Assembly: GCA_013112635.1 (NCBI GenBank)
Contig: JABFGF010000003.1
Location: 62,001 to 126,000, forward strand
Direction: 5' to 3'
DNA length: 64,000 bases
From: Calditrichota bacterium
GTDB taxonomy: Bacteria > Calditrichota > Calditrichia > Calditrichales > J004
The position numbers and the translations under genes are program-made. The notes under the pieces were generated by a model. That model saw only the letters and a list, made by a program, of their open reading frames with translations. It searched no databases and had not been told where the DNA came from. This document shows positions 52,950 to 62,417 of the stretch, one piece after another. Position 1 is the stretch's first letter. Every line of letters begins with the position of its first letter.

Positions 52950-54461
52950 ATGAAAACATTATTAACACCATTAATACTCTTGATCAGCTTTTTTTTAACA
53001 TCATGCTATACCCAATTCGCATCTGCAAGGCATGATGATGATTATGTTGTGAAAAGAGAGCGTCGTGTTAAACAAGAACGCCGTGATCGGGATGAAGAGC
53101 AATATGCTTATGAAGATGATGCCGACGAAAACGAAGATGAATATTATGAGGAAGAATATTACGAAGATGATGATGATTTTGAAACAATTGAAGTAACGGA
53201 ATATCACTATTCAGTTCGTCCCTACGTGTACCGTTACAGATATACGCATTATGATCCCTGGGATTATTACTGGTACGATTACCACCGTCCTTACAGGCCG
53301 GGCGTTTATGTTGTTTACCGACCTCGATACTATGATCCATACTGGACGGGTTTTTATTGCAGCCCTTACGACCGTTATTATTATGATCCCTGGGATTCCT
53401 GGTGCGGGTATCCTGCATATGGTTATAACCCTTACTACTATAATCCATATTATTACGATTCACACTATGGTTATGGCTATGGTCACCGTTATTATGGCAG
53501 AAATTACAATCGTGGAAGAGAGCTGCACAGAGCAAAAAGGCCTTTTAGCGCCAGAGGAAACTCTTTAGCGGGTGGCTCGGTCCTAACACCAACCCGTCCA
53601 ATCAGGCCGGGGAGAACAGGAATTGCAAATACCGGTGAAATTGATATGCCTGGTTTAGCACCTGTCGGTAGAGGTTCAAGAAATACTGCAGGCAACAATC
53701 AGCCAACAGTAAAGCCGATTTCTAAAGGCGGAAATGACATAGCATATCCAAACAGGAAAGCAAATCTAGTAAACGAAAAAGCTGGCAGAAGTAATCAGAT
53801 TCCAAATAAAGATGGTAAAACTAGAAGAATTACGGATAATGAGATTTATAAACCGAACAGTGGTTCAAATCAGAAAGAGGCCAAAAGAAAATATGATAAG
53901 AAATATTACCACAGTTCGGACAGGATTAAATCGGAATTAAAGAAATCAAATAGTGAGAAAAAAGCGGTTGAGAGAAAAAGATATCCAGATCAAAGAAGCC
54001 AAAGTAAAACTCGTGGTTCGCGTTATAATTCAAGAGACAATTTCAAAACAAGTAATACATCCGTAGGTAAAAGCAGTGAAACAAGATCATCAAGATCAAA
54101 ATCCGGTAAAGTAGAAAGAAAAACCTATAGTCCGAAACCAGAAAAAAGATCAAGTGAAAGCCGTTCTTCAAAACCGAGATACCGTGAAAGTAAACCGACG
54201 AAAAGAACGCAAAGTAGCAAATCATCAAAGCCGAGATATCGGGAAAGCAAGCCAACCAAAAAATCAAGCAGTTCAAGTCGTTCAAAATCGAGTTATGGCG
54301 GAAGTAAGTCATCGGGTAAAAGCTATTCAGCACCTAAGTCTTCCGGCAGATCATCAAGTTCGGTTCGTTCAACACCATCAAGGTCAAAATCAAGTTCTTC
54401 AGGTTCCCGTTCAAGATCATCATCCGGCAGAAGTAGTAACAGTCGCTCAAAAAGAAAATAA
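52950..54461 (+). CDS. Low-complexity lipoprotein with acidic, Tyr-rich and Ser/Arg-rich blocks
   Basis: A 503-aa lipoprotein (signal ending FFLTSC, Cys19). After a short basic stretch it is strongly acidic (about 28-75), then extremely Tyr/Pro/Arg/Asp-rich (about 85-190, with repeated YYDPW, YNPYYYNPYYY and HYGYGYGHRYYG), then basic, and from about 320 to the end Ser/Arg/Lys-rich with a repeated SSKPRYRESKPTK unit (twice). No catalytic domain is recognised. Such sequences are intrinsically disordered and could form a sticky or cross-linked surface layer, bind polyanions or undergo phase separation; these are inferences. AGATGGAGAAG precedes the ATG. It starts behind a sigma54-like promoter and is followed after 12 bases by an outer-membrane protein gene. 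Confidence 0.8.
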   Translation: MKTLLTPLILLISFFLTSCYTQFASARHDDDYVVKRERRVKQERRDRDEEQYAYEDDADENEDEYYEEEYYEDDDDFETIEVTEYHYSVRPYVYRYRYTHYDPWDYYWYDYHRPYRPGVYVVYRPRYYDPYWTGFYCSPYDRYYYDPWDSWCGYPAYGYNPYYYNPYYYDSHYGYGYGHRYYGRNYNRGRELHRAKRPFSARGNSLAGGSVLTPTRPIRPGRTGIANTGEIDMPGLAPVGRGSRNTAGNNQPTVKPISKGGNDIAYPNRKANLVNEKAGRSNQIPNKDGKTRRITDNEIYKPNSGSNQKEAKRKYDKKYYHSSDRIKSELKKSNSEKKAVERKRYPDQRSQSKTRGSRYNSRDNFKTSNTSVGKSSETRSSRSKSGKVERKTYSPKPEKRSSESRSSKPRYRESKPTKRTQSSKSSKPRYRESKPTKKSSSSSRSKSSYGGSKSSGKSYSAPKSSGRSSSSVRSTPSRSKSSSSGSRSRSSSGRSSNSRSKRK

Positions 54462-54473
54462 GGAATTTATAAA

Positions 54474-55844
54474 ATGAAACTGACACGATATATTTTAATG
54501 CTGACAATTTTTATGATAACCACTGCTTACAGCCAAAGTGCGCAGGAAGGTGTTGAGTTAATTGAAAATGAATCCGGTTTTGGAATCCGCGCAGCCGGAA
54601 TGGGAAACGCCTACTCAGCAGTAGCGGATGATTATTCGGCTATTTATTGGAATCCTGCGGGATTAGCTCAAATGGAACGCGGTCAGGTTTCAGGCTCATT
54701 ATATCACGCCACTTTTGATAATAATGCGACATATTTAAATACATCTTTTTCCGATAGCAGGACTTTTACAAAACTAAAAAGCCTTGGTGTTATTTTTCCA
54801 TTTCCTGTGTACAGAGGAAGTTTTGTAATAGGTTTTGGCTACCAAAAAGTAAATGACTTGGATATGTTTTCAGATTTTGGAGGGTTCTCAGCAAAATCCA
54901 ATTCTTTTGAAATTTATGATCCTGATACTGAAAAATATTTAACCAGGTTTGATAAAGATTTGCAACAAGATTTCTCTACTTTTAGAGAAGGTGGGATAGA
55001 TCATTGGTCCTTTGCGGCAGCTATTGATTTATCAGAAAACTTCTCTGCAGGTCTTACCCTTAATTTTTTAGGCGGAAACTCCACTTTTACTCAGGATTAT
55101 TTTCAAGAAGATTCAAGAAATATGTGGCAAAGTATCCCGGATGATTATTTAGATTATAATCTTCGTCAAAGATTTATTGCTGACTACTCCGGATTTAATG
55201 CGAAGCTTGGTGGTCTTTTCCACCTATCTGAAAATTTAAAACTTGGTACAACGATAACATTTCCATATTCAATTACCGTTGATGAAGAATGGTCAAGAAG
55301 TTCTGTTTTAAATTTTGATGAGGACGGCGTTTTTAGTGAAGCTTCGGAAAATGGAAATTTTGATTACCTGATTGAAATACCATTTCAGTTTAGCGGTGGT
55401 ATCAGTTTTACAAATAAATTGTTTACTCTAAGTTCTTCTGTTGAATACAGAGACTGGTCACAATTAAAATATGAAGTGCCTTCAAACAGGGAACTTGATG
55501 AAGATTATGATGAACTTTTGCTTGAAAATGGAACAATTCGTGAAGATTACCAGGCTGTTTTAGCTTATTCTTTTGGAGGAGAAATAAAGATCCCTAAGAC
55601 AGGATTGATGTTGCGGGGAGGTTATAGAAATCTACCAAGCCCTTTAAAGAATGTAAGCAGTGATTACGACAAACAATTTTACAGTGCAGGTTTGGGCTAC
55701 AAAGTTGATCGCAGAACGGCAATAAATTTTAGTTATACTGAGGGTAGTTACCGCAGAGATTTTGACTATCTTTTTAGTTCGGAATCAACATCTGAAGATA
55801 TTAAGACAAAAACTATTCTGTTTGGATTGAATTATAATTTCTAA
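54474..55844 (+). CDS. OmpP1/FadL-family outer-membrane protein
   Basis: A 456-aa barrel protein with a signal peptide (MKLTRYILMLTIFMITTAYSQ). The N-terminal hatch-like signature GFGIRAAGMGNAYSAVADDYSAIYWNPAGLA is typical of OmpP1/FadL/TodX and of PorV-like T9SS proteins. Long amphipathic strands and the aromatic C-terminus (ILFGLNYNF) support a 14-stranded barrel. FadL-type proteins admit hydrophobic compounds; PorV is the T9SS shuttle protein. Both are possible here, and PorV is usually shorter and found with other T9SS genes. AAGGAA precedes the ATG. It is probably co-transcribed with the lipoprotein gene 12 bases upstream. Confidence 0.86.
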   Translation: MKLTRYILMLTIFMITTAYSQSAQEGVELIENESGFGIRAAGMGNAYSAVADDYSAIYWNPAGLAQMERGQVSGSLYHATFDNNATYLNTSFSDSRTFTKLKSLGVIFPFPVYRGSFVIGFGYQKVNDLDMFSDFGGFSAKSNSFEIYDPDTEKYLTRFDKDLQQDFSTFREGGIDHWSFAAAIDLSENFSAGLTLNFLGGNSTFTQDYFQEDSRNMWQSIPDDYLDYNLRQRFIADYSGFNAKLGGLFHLSENLKLGTTITFPYSITVDEEWSRSSVLNFDEDGVFSEASENGNFDYLIEIPFQFSGGISFTNKLFTLSSSVEYRDWSQLKYEVPSNRELDEDYDELLLENGTIREDYQAVLAYSFGGEIKIPKTGLMLRGGYRNLPSPLKNVSSDYDKQFYSAGLGYKVDRRTAINFSYTEGSYRRDFDYLFSSESTSEDIKTKTILFGLNYNF

Positions 55845-55887
55845 TTCTAATGAAGAAACTAACTACAAAACGACTGAAAGGATTATT

Positions 55888-55995
55888 ATGCGAAATTTGA
55901 ACACACATAAGATCAGCCGCTTTTTAGAACGATTTCAAACAAATCTGGTTTTTAGTATCTTTTTTTATAATTCAATATCCACGCTTTTTTTATAA
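55888..55995 (+). CDS. Possible 35-aa small protein
   Basis: A short frame from ATG 55888 with AAAGGA seven bases upstream. It reads MRNLNTHKISRFLERF, then a hydrophobic tail, ending at TAA 55993. It could be a small membrane-associated peptide or chance. It lies 43 bases after the OmpP1/FadL-like gene and before its terminator. Confidence 0.25.
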   Translation: MRNLNTHKISRFLERFQTNLVFSIFFYNSISTLFL

Positions 55996-56026
55996 AATAA
56001 CAATACTCTCCGCTCCCCCTAAAAAG

Positions 56027-56059
56027 AAAAACGGATTACTTAAGGTAATCCGTTTTTTT
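56027..56059. terminator. Bidirectional intrinsic terminator
   Basis: ACGGATTAC and GTAATCCGT form a 9-bp stem with a 5-base loop, flanked by AAAA on the left and TTTTTTT on the right. It separates the convergent outer-membrane protein and sdhB genes. Confidence 0.85.
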
Positions 56060-56094
56060 GTTTTCAATGGCTTTTGGGAAATTAAAGGCTCATA

Positions 56095-56847
56095 CTATTT
56101 TAAAGCAGCCTTAACATATTCCCGCCTCATCCTGGCAATAGCTGAAATAGAAATTTCTTTCGGGCAAACTGCTTCGCATTCCTGAATATTTGTACAGGCG
56201 CCAAACATTTCTTTGTCCATCTGGGCAACCATATTTTCAGCACGCTCTTTGGCTTCAATTTTGCCTTGTGGTAGTAATGCTAATTGAGAAATTTTAGCTC
56301 CAACAAAAAGTGAGGCCGATGCATTTGGGCAAGAAGCTACACAAGCACCGCATCCAATACAAGATGCCATGTCCATTGCAATATCTGAATCCTCTTTTGG
56401 AACTAAAATCGAGTTTGCTTCAGCAGCACTACCGGTTTTTATAGAGACGTAGCCGCCTTGTGCCATAATCCGATCAAAAGCATTACGGTCTACAACAAGA
56501 TCTTTTATAACGGGGAAAGCCCGTGCACGCCAAGGTTCAATTGTTATCGTTTCGCCATCATTAAAATGGCGCATGTGCAGCTGGCAAACTGTTGTTGCTC
56601 TCTGTTCACCATGGGCAATTCCATTTATTACAACACCACAGGTTCCACAAATTCCTTCGCGGCAATCGCTGTCAAATTCAACAGGATCTTCACCTTTTAG
56701 TGTTAGGTCTTCATTTAAAACATCCAGCATTTCCAGAAACGACATTTCGGTTGATACATCTTTAACTATGTACTCAACCATTTTTCCGGAGCTGTCCGCA
56801 TTTTTTTGACGCCAAATTTTTAAGGTCAAATTTATAAATTTTTCCAT
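56095..56847 (-). CDS. sdhB: Succinate dehydrogenase/fumarate reductase iron-sulfur subunit
   Basis: A 250-aa electron-transfer subunit. It has the [2Fe-2S] motif [12 protein letters not shown] with the fourth Cys in TTVCQLH, then the [4Fe-4S] and [3Fe-4S] Cys motifs [13 protein letters not shown] and [14 protein letters not shown]. It carries electrons from the flavin in SdhA to the quinone site in the membrane. AAGGAG precedes the ATG, 12 bases after the sdhA stop. It is the last gene of the sdhCAB operon. Confidence 0.95.
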   Translation of the reverse strand: MEKFINLTLKIWRQKNADSSGKMVEYIVKDVSTEMSFLEMLDVLNEDLTLKGEDPVEFDSDCREGICGTCGVVINGIAHGEQRATTVCQLHMRHFNDGETITIEPWRARAFPVIKDLVVDRNAFDRIMAQGGYVSIKTGSAAEANSILVPKEDSDIAMDMASCIGCGACVASCPNASASLFVGAKISQLALLPQGKIEAKERAENMVAQMDKEMFGACTNIQECEAVCPKEISISAIARMRREYVKAALK

Positions 56848-56859
56848 ACTTCAAGCTCC

Positions 56860-58773
56860 TTATTTATAGCTGCGCTGAGTCAGTTCGACATTTTCAAAAA
56901 CTAAATCTTCTTTATGTAAAGCAGGTTTCTTGCCTTCTCCTTTAAATTCCCAAACGGAAGCGTAGGAATATTTTTCATCATCACGTTTGGCTTCACCTTC
57001 TTCTGTTTGGCTTTCCAACCGGAAATGACCACCACAAGATTCTGCTCGATTCAGGGCATCTTCAGCCATCAATTCACCAAGCTCCAATAAATCAGCAACG
57101 CGCCCGGCCATTTCCAGGTTTTTGTTCAATTCTTCACCTTTTCCCGGTACGCTGACATTTTTCCAGAAATCTTCACGTAATTTTGGGATTTCTTCCAAGG
57201 CCTCTTTTAGACTTTGTTCCGTCCGCGCCATACCAACTTTTTCCCACATAATATGACCAAGTTCACGGTGGAAGGTACGGATGGTTTTGTTGCCTTTAAT
57301 GGCCAGTAATTTTTTATTTTTCTCTTCAACTTCCTTGGCCACGGAATTAAATGAGTCTGTATCTGTTTTCAATTCATCTGACGGAACACCAGCGAGATAA
57401 TCATTGATAGTAAAAGGTAAAACAAAATATCCATCGGCAAGACCTTGCATTAAAGCAGAGGCCCCAAGACGATTAGCTCCATGATCTGAGAAATTGGCCT
57501 CACCTGCAACATATAATCCCGGAATTGTGCTCATCAAATTGTAATCAACCCATAAACCACCCATTGTATAATGCACCGCAGGATAAATACGCATTGGAAC
57601 TTTGTATGGATCTTCACCGGTTATTTTTTCATACATATCAAACAGGTTGCCGTAGCGTTCGCGGATAACATCTTCGCCAAAGTATTTTATGGAATCTTCA
57701 AAATCGAGATAAACCGCTAAGCCTGTTGATCCAACCCCGCGTCCATCATCGCAGGCTTCCTTGGCATTGCGGGATGCTACATCACGTGGAACAAGGTTAC
57801 CAAAGCTTGGATATTTTCGTTCCAGGAAATAATCGCGCTCCTCTTCAGGAATATCTTTTGCGGCCCGTTTATCGTCCTTCTTTTTCGAAACCCAGATGCG
57901 GCCATCGTTACGAAGACTTTCGCTCATCAATGTTAGCTTGGACTGATGATCGCCCGAAACAGGGATACAGGTTGGGTGGATTTGTGTAAAACAAGGGTTT
58001 GCAAATCCTGCACCACGCTTATGGCTGCGCCAGGCTGCAGTTGCATTTGAGTTAACGGCGTTTGTGGAAAGATAAAAAACGGTGCCATAACCCCCTGTTG
58101 CCAAAACAACCGAGTGGCCGGCATATCGTTCAAGCTCACCGGTTACTAAGTTTCTTACAATAATTCCGCGTGCTTTACCATCTTCAACAACAAGATCAAG
58201 CATTTCGCGTCGTTCAAAAAGTTCTACCATACCGGTTTTTACCTGGCGCATTAAAGCGCTGTATGCACCCAGGAGTAATTGCTGACCTGTTTGTCCGCGT
58301 GCATAAAAAGTTCGTGAAACCTGCGCTCCCCCAAAAGAGCGGTTGGCAAGGTTACCACCATATTCACGGGCAAAAGGAACCCCTTGTGCGGTCGCCTGAT
58401 CGATAATGTTGTTTGCAACTTGAGCCAATCTGTAAACATTTGCTTCACGGGAGCGGTAATCGCCACCCTTAATTGTATCATAAAAAAGACGCCAAACATT
58501 GTCATTATCATTGGGATAATTTTTTGCTGCGTTAATGCCACCTTGAGCGGCGATACTATGCGCACGCCTTGCGGAGTCCTGGATGCAAAAGGATTTTACA
58601 TTGTAACCCATCTCGGCCAAAGAAGCTGCGGCAGAAGCGCCGGCAAGACCGGTTCCTACAACAAGAACAGTATATTTACGTTTATTTTTTGGATTAACAA
58701 GTTTTATCATTGCTTTGTGATTGTCCCACTTTTCGGTAAGAGGACCATCAGGAATTTTAGAATCTAGTTTCAT
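56860..58773 (-). CDS. sdhA: Succinate dehydrogenase/fumarate reductase flavoprotein subunit
   Basis: The 637-aa catalytic subunit with covalent FAD. It has the dinucleotide loop [12 protein letters not shown], the flavin-linking His in [16 protein letters not shown], substrate-site motifs TQIHPTCIP and the catalytic Arg helix [15 protein letters not shown], plus the capping-domain [13 protein letters not shown]. Its length and single-membrane-subunit partner match the B-type enzymes of Bacteroidota/Bacillus/Wolinella. The ATG at 58773 overlaps the sdhC stop by 4 bases. Direction (succinate oxidation or fumarate reduction) cannot be told by sequence. Confidence 0.96.
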   Translation of the reverse strand: MKLDSKIPDGPLTEKWDNHKAMIKLVNPKNKRKYTVLVVGTGLAGASAAASLAEMGYNVKSFCIQDSARRAHSIAAQGGINAAKNYPNDNDNVWRLFYDTIKGGDYRSREANVYRLAQVANNIIDQATAQGVPFAREYGGNLANRSFGGAQVSRTFYARGQTGQQLLLGAYSALMRQVKTGMVELFERREMLDLVVEDGKARGIIVRNLVTGELERYAGHSVVLATGGYGTVFYLSTNAVNSNATAAWRSHKRGAGFANPCFTQIHPTCIPVSGDHQSKLTLMSESLRNDGRIWVSKKKDDKRAAKDIPEEERDYFLERKYPSFGNLVPRDVASRNAKEACDDGRGVGSTGLAVYLDFEDSIKYFGEDVIRERYGNLFDMYEKITGEDPYKVPMRIYPAVHYTMGGLWVDYNLMSTIPGLYVAGEANFSDHGANRLGASALMQGLADGYFVLPFTINDYLAGVPSDELKTDTDSFNSVAKEVEEKNKKLLAIKGNKTIRTFHRELGHIMWEKVGMARTEQSLKEALEEIPKLREDFWKNVSVPGKGEELNKNLEMAGRVADLLELGELMAEDALNRAESCGGHFRLESQTEEGEAKRDDEKYSYASVWEFKGEGKKPALHKEDLVFENVELTQRSYK

Positions 58774-59453
58774 ACGGCACCTCCTACAAAATGGATATAA
58801 ATCGGGATAGCAACAAAACCAACACTTACTATTACAGCAACAAGAAACCCAACTTTATAAATAAATGGTGTAAACCGCTTTCCATTTAATCCTAAAGATT
58901 GAAAGGCGCTCCAGGCTCCATGGCTTAAGTGCGTTCCTAAAAGGATCATCATGACAATATAATAGGCGGTGTTGTAAGGACTGGCATAAAATTCATAAAC
59001 GGTTTTATACAAATCGCGGATTTGCTGGCCATCCACTGTGGACATATAAACGGTTCCAAACTTAAAATGCCCGATATGCAAAACCAGGAAAATAATAAGT
59101 AAAACTCCTGTCCAGATCATCGTTGAGGTTGCAAAGCCTTTTTTGCTTTCCCTGCCGGCAGAATCTGTAACAGCATATTTTACAGGACGGGCTTTGCGGT
59201 TTTCTAAAGTAACCTTAATTGCAAAGAATAGGTGAACGAGAAGTGAAGCGGCTAAAATCGCTTCAACAACATAAAGTGCAGCACCTAACCCGGTAAGAAA
59301 ATGCGCATATTTATTAAAAGGGACAGGATCGGAAAGTAAAAGTGTTGTGTTACCAATAAAATGTCCAACGGCGAACCCGGCCCAGCTTAAACCGGTTATA
59401 GCCAGCAACAGCTTTTTGCCAATTGTGGATCGAAATATCTGCGAGATTTGCAT
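58770..59453 (-). CDS. sdhC: Succinate dehydrogenase cytochrome b558 subunit
   Basis: A 227-aa membrane anchor with five transmembrane helices (about 12-32, 55-80, 112-135, 160-185, 200-225). Conserved His residues for two b hemes are seen in [23 protein letters not shown] and GTHLSHG. There is no SdhD, as expected for the di-heme B-type enzyme. It is the first gene of the operon and overlaps sdhA by 4 bases. Confidence 0.93.
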   Translation of the reverse strand: MQISQIFRSTIGKKLLLAITGLSWAGFAVGHFIGNTTLLLSDPVPFNKYAHFLTGLGAALYVVEAILAASLLVHLFFAIKVTLENRKARPVKYAVTDSAGRESKKGFATSTMIWTGVLLIIFLVLHIGHFKFGTVYMSTVDGQQIRDLYKTVYEFYASPYNTAYYIVMMILLGTHLSHGAWSAFQSLGLNGKRFTPFIYKVGFLVAVIVSVGFVAIPIYIHFVGGAV

Positions 59454-59599
59454 ATCGCTTTTCTCCGAATGTTGATGTGTTTTTTGAGATTTGTTTATCT
59501 ATCGGCTATTTGATATAAAACCAAAGGGAATTTACAAACCTCAAAATATATCAGCAAACAATTTTTGTTCGTGTGAAATTTTAATAGAAAGGAAGTGGC

Positions 59600-59631
59600 A
59601 AAAAAAAAGCCCATCGGGTAATCCGACAGGC
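59600..59631 (-). terminator. Intrinsic terminator after ahcY
   Basis: On the minus strand GCCTGTCGG and CCGATGGGC form a stem around ATTAC and are followed by nine T. It lies downstream of ahcY and before the sdhC promoter region. Confidence 0.8.
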
Positions 59632-59702
59632 AAGAATCGTTAAAATAAACCTGAAATAAGTTTTCAAATGGAGGTCACTTTTTACAGGTTGATTTGAGTA
59701 AC

Positions 59703-61067
59703 TTAATATTTATAGCTATCTGGTTTAAACGGCCCTTCAATGGGTGTATTAATATAATCAGATTGTTCTTTGGTCATTTTTGTTATTACACCACTAAACC
59801 CGGAAACCATTCCTGCAGCAACTTCTTCATCAAGTTTTTTGGGAAGTACTTCAACAGTTATTCTGTCTTTGCTTGGGTCATCAGCAAACTTAGCTTTATA
59901 AAGATGCATTTGCGCCAAAACCTGGTTGGCAAAAGATCCATCCATAACACGGGAAGGATGCCCGGTTGCATTGCCAAGATTTACTAAACGGCCTTCAGAC
60001 AGTAAAATCAGAAAGTCATCTTTATCTTCAGATCTGAAAATCTGGTGAACCTGTGGTTTTACTTCTAGCCAGTTCCAATTTTCTCGCATATAGGCAGTAT
60101 CAATTTCATTATCGAAATGGCCAATATTACAAACTACTGCACCAGACTTTACGGATTTGAGCATGCTCGCATCACAAACATTTAAATTGCCTGTTGCGGT
60201 TACAATTAAATCTAAAGTGGATAGCAAGTGTTTATCTATTCCACTTTCATCCCCTGTGTTAATCCCGTCTTTGTAAGGGGAAACCAATTCAAAACCATCC
60301 ATACAAGCTTGCATCCCGCAAATAGGATCGATTTCAGCAACTTTTACAATCATACCTTCCTGGCGCAGGCTTTGTGCAGATCCTTTGCCCACATCACCAT
60401 AGCCAAGAACAAGTGCTTTTTTACCGGCCATCAACATATCCGTACCGCGCTTAATGGCATCATTTAAACTGTGCCGACAGCCATATTTATTATCATTTTT
60501 AGATTTTGTTATCGAATCATTCACATTTATTGCCGGAACTTTAAGAGAGCCTTCCTCAACCATTTCCAGCAAACGATGTACGCCCGTTGTTGTCTCCTCA
60601 CTTATACCGTGAATTTTTTCCAGCATGGCCGGATACTTTTCATGAAGCATGGCCGTTAAATCTCCGCCATCATCCAAAACCATATTAGCATCCCATGGTT
60701 TTCCATCTTCTAAAATGGTTTGTTCAATACACCAGAAAAACTCTTCTTCAGTTTCACCTTTCCAGGCAAAAGTGGGGATCCCGGCTGCAACAACAGCAGC
60801 AGCAGCATGATCTTGAGTAGAAAAAATATTACAGGATGACCATCTTAGCTCTGCACCTAAATCTACAAGTGTTTCCATTAAAACGGCCGTTTGGATTGTC
60901 ATATGGATGCAGCCTAAAATTTTGGCGCCTGCCAAAGGTTTTGAATTTTTATATTGTTTTCTCAATGCCATTAATGCAGGCATCTCTTTTTCTGCAAGGG
61001 CAATTTCTTTACGTCCAAAATCAGCCAGCGATATATCGGCGATTTTATAATTACTTTCAGCTAACAT
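59703..61067 (-). CDS. ahcY: Adenosylhomocysteinase
   Basis: A 454-aa NAD-dependent enzyme that splits S-adenosylhomocysteine, the by-product of SAM methylation, into adenosine and homocysteine. Motifs are [27 protein letters not shown], the substrate-site [17 protein letters not shown], the NAD loop [29 protein letters not shown] and the C-terminal KPDSYKY. The length is between the short archaeal and the long bacterial forms. AGGAGA lies 5 bases before the ATG, and a good sigma70 promoter is at 61093. It is a single-gene unit with its own terminator. Confidence 0.97.
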   Translation of the reverse strand: MLAESNYKIADISLADFGRKEIALAEKEMPALMALRKQYKNSKPLAGAKILGCIHMTIQTAVLMETLVDLGAELRWSSCNIFSTQDHAAAAVVAAGIPTFAWKGETEEEFFWCIEQTILEDGKPWDANMVLDDGGDLTAMLHEKYPAMLEKIHGISEETTTGVHRLLEMVEEGSLKVPAINVNDSITKSKNDNKYGCRHSLNDAIKRGTDMLMAGKKALVLGYGDVGKGSAQSLRQEGMIVKVAEIDPICGMQACMDGFELVSPYKDGINTGDESGIDKHLLSTLDLIVTATGNLNVCDASMLKSVKSGAVVCNIGHFDNEIDTAYMRENWNWLEVKPQVHQIFRSEDKDDFLILLSEGRLVNLGNATGHPSRVMDGSFANQVLAQMHLYKAKFADDPSKDRITVEVLPKKLDEEVAAGMVSGFSGVITKMTKEQSDYINTPIEGPFKPDSYKY

Positions 61068-61092
61068 TCGTTCTCCTAAATATTTATCAAAA

Positions 61093-61121
61093 TTTATAAA
61101 CGTTTACTTTTCAGTCGTCAA
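61093..61121 (-). promoter_or_regulatory. Sigma70-type promoter of ahcY
   Basis: On the minus strand TTGACG and TATAAA are separated by 17 bases, about 26 bases before the ATG. This is the clearest housekeeping promoter in the window. Confidence 0.6.
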
Positions 61122-61324
61122 GATTTTCTAAAACTTTTGTCTCAGAAAATGAAAGAACGCAATATAAACGATTTAGAATTCCCAATCGAGGAAAAATATA
61201 AAAGCGACCTTTATAAAGTAACCATTTGATTTAGTAGTGAAAGTCATTTTTAAAAGTGTGAGGCTATTTTGGGTTAGGGGTTGGGCCATTCTAATTAGGC
61301 GATTAATTCCGTAAAAAGCCAACA

Positions 61325-61645
61325 TTATTGCAAAATAAAACTATTGATAAATGTTTCCACTGATCTTGGATCTGTATGAATTTCATTAGTAAATGAAAAA
61401 TTTTCAAACTCGTACCATTGATGGTCGAGATCGAAGTCAAATTTATAACGTTCAATCAGTGGTATTTGTACTTTTTTTGGATAAAAGAATTCACCATCAA
61501 TTAGATGTTTTCGTATTAAACTCGTTGCTGTATCCGGATCAAGATTCGATGGATTATTTAATACTATAAATCCAAATTGTTTATAATTACCCGCATCTCT
61601 ATATAAATACTCAAATTTTAAATTATTTAACAAAACATTTTTCAT
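61325..61645 (-). CDS. Small partner protein of the HNH endonuclease gene
   Basis: A 106-aa soluble protein. ATG 61645 is chosen over a frame open to 61711 because it starts the compact domain MKNVLLNNLKFEYLYRDAGNYKQFG. Its pattern (YRDAGNYKQFGFIVLNNP, IRKHLIDGEFFYPKKVQIP, DLDHQWYEFENFSFT) recalls a conserved family of unknown function that I have seen next to HNH nucleases. Its start overlaps the nuclease gene by 23 bases, so they are translated together. It might modulate or neutralise the nuclease, or bind its substrate. No function is assigned. Confidence 0.75.
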   Translation of the reverse strand: MKNVLLNNLKFEYLYRDAGNYKQFGFIVLNNPSNLDPDTATSLIRKHLIDGEFFYPKKVQIPLIERYKFDFDLDHQWYEFENFSFTNEIHTDPRSVETFINSFILQ

Positions 61646-62384
61646 AATGATATTCCAATAATTCTGGATCAGGTAAAAACCTTGTAGGAAGAGTAATTTC
61701 CTTTCCATCATAATTTAGAAAATATTCCTTTAATACAGAAGTTGGTTTTTTATTTTTTAATTCATTTGAAATTTTAATTTTGTAGTTTGGAGTAATTGAA
61801 AGTAAACCAATATCAAATGCTTTATCATGTAGGCTATTTAAGGCCAGTCCATTTCTTGGATTAAGCCTGTTTTTTTTATCCAAACTCCAAGGTTTAATGT
61901 GGCTGGCAATAAGTAGGCTAATGCTATCAATTCCTGTAATGCAGCATTTATTGTTGTAAGAGGCAAGCACTGTTTTTCTAAAGAAAGATTGATTAACTCT
62001 GGTTTTTATTATTCTTTTTTTATCGATACCTTTAAGCATTCTTTCGTCATCATCCATAAATACAGAGTCTATGTTTTCTTTTTTCATTTCGTAATTTTTT
62101 TTTTCACTCTCAAAAGATAGTTCTTCCCAATTATTATTAAATTCATCCCAGATTTCTTTATCTAATTTACTTGTATTTTTAGCGCCTTTGATTCCACGTT
62201 TTTTTAGATTTTCATCAAAACTTGCAAAGTTTACCAATTTCCATGCGATCGCAGAAGGAGTACGTTTTAAAATTTGAGATAATCCGATTACTTCTGAAGT
62301 CGATTTGTGTAATTTTCCAAAAGGTAGTTTGCAATAAAGATTTATTGTTAAGATGAGTTCTTCCCTTGTCCATGGCTTATTCAT
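61623..62384 (-). CDS. HNH endonuclease (restriction-type)
   Basis: A 253-aa nuclease. The N-terminal half (MNKPWTREELILTINLYCKLPFGKLH, RTPSAIAWKLVNFASFD, RGIKGAKNTSKLD) is the helical domain that precedes HNH in a family annotated as putative restriction endonucleases. The C-terminal half is the HNH core: NNKCCITGIDSISLLIASHIKPW (His162), NRLNPRNGLALNSLHDKAFD. All HNH positions look intact. It is visibly richer in A/T and Lys/Asn codons than the neighbouring ahcY, suggesting transfer. It follows a truncated vsr gene by 33 bases and overlaps the small partner gene. No methyltransferase is visible in the window, so it may be solitary or act on modified DNA. Confidence 0.85.
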   Translation of the reverse strand: MNKPWTREELILTINLYCKLPFGKLHKSTSEVIGLSQILKRTPSAIAWKLVNFASFDENLKKRGIKGAKNTSKLDKEIWDEFNNNWEELSFESEKKNYEMKKENIDSVFMDDDERMLKGIDKKRIIKTRVNQSFFRKTVLASYNNKCCITGIDSISLLIASHIKPWSLDKKNRLNPRNGLALNSLHDKAFDIGLLSITPNYKIKISNELKNKKPTSVLKEYFLNYDGKEITLPTRFLPDPELLEYHYEKCFVK

Positions 62385-62389
62385 ATTTT

Positions 62390-62416
62390 ATCAATTCTGC
62401 TATTCAAATCAATTCT
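62390..62416. repeat. 9-base direct repeat at the vsr break point
   Basis: ATCAATTCT occurs at 62390-62398 and again at 62408-62416, between the HNH start and the vsr stub. It may mark a deletion or replacement event. Confidence 0.4.
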
Positions 62417-62417
62417 A

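Noticed and set aside
53001-53698. Long open antisense frames rich in His/Asn or Ile/Phe opposite the Tyr-rich lipoprotein
   Set aside because: They arise from the biased Tyr/Asp/Glu codons of the sense strand, have no ribosome-binding sites and no domain pattern.
54060-54460. Repetitive Ser/Arg-coding DNA that could be read as a tandem or CRISPR-like array
   Set aside because: Repeat units vary in length and sequence, there are no constant-length spacers, and the frame is continuous protein coding.
54474-55844. Firm naming of the outer-membrane protein as PorV
   Set aside because: The N-terminal signature fits both FadL and PorV groups, the length is closer to FadL, and no other T9SS machinery gene is in the window.
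61068-61324. A SAM or SAH riboswitch in front of ahcY
   Set aside because: The promoter at 61093 leaves a leader of only about 20 bases, too short for a riboswitch, and no matching pairing pattern was seen upstream.
61325-62384. Reading the overlapping HNH and 106-aa genes as a classical toxin-antitoxin pair
   Set aside because: The nuclease gene comes first, is long and restriction-like, and the small protein has no DNA-binding motif. A regulatory role stays possible but is not a known TA type.
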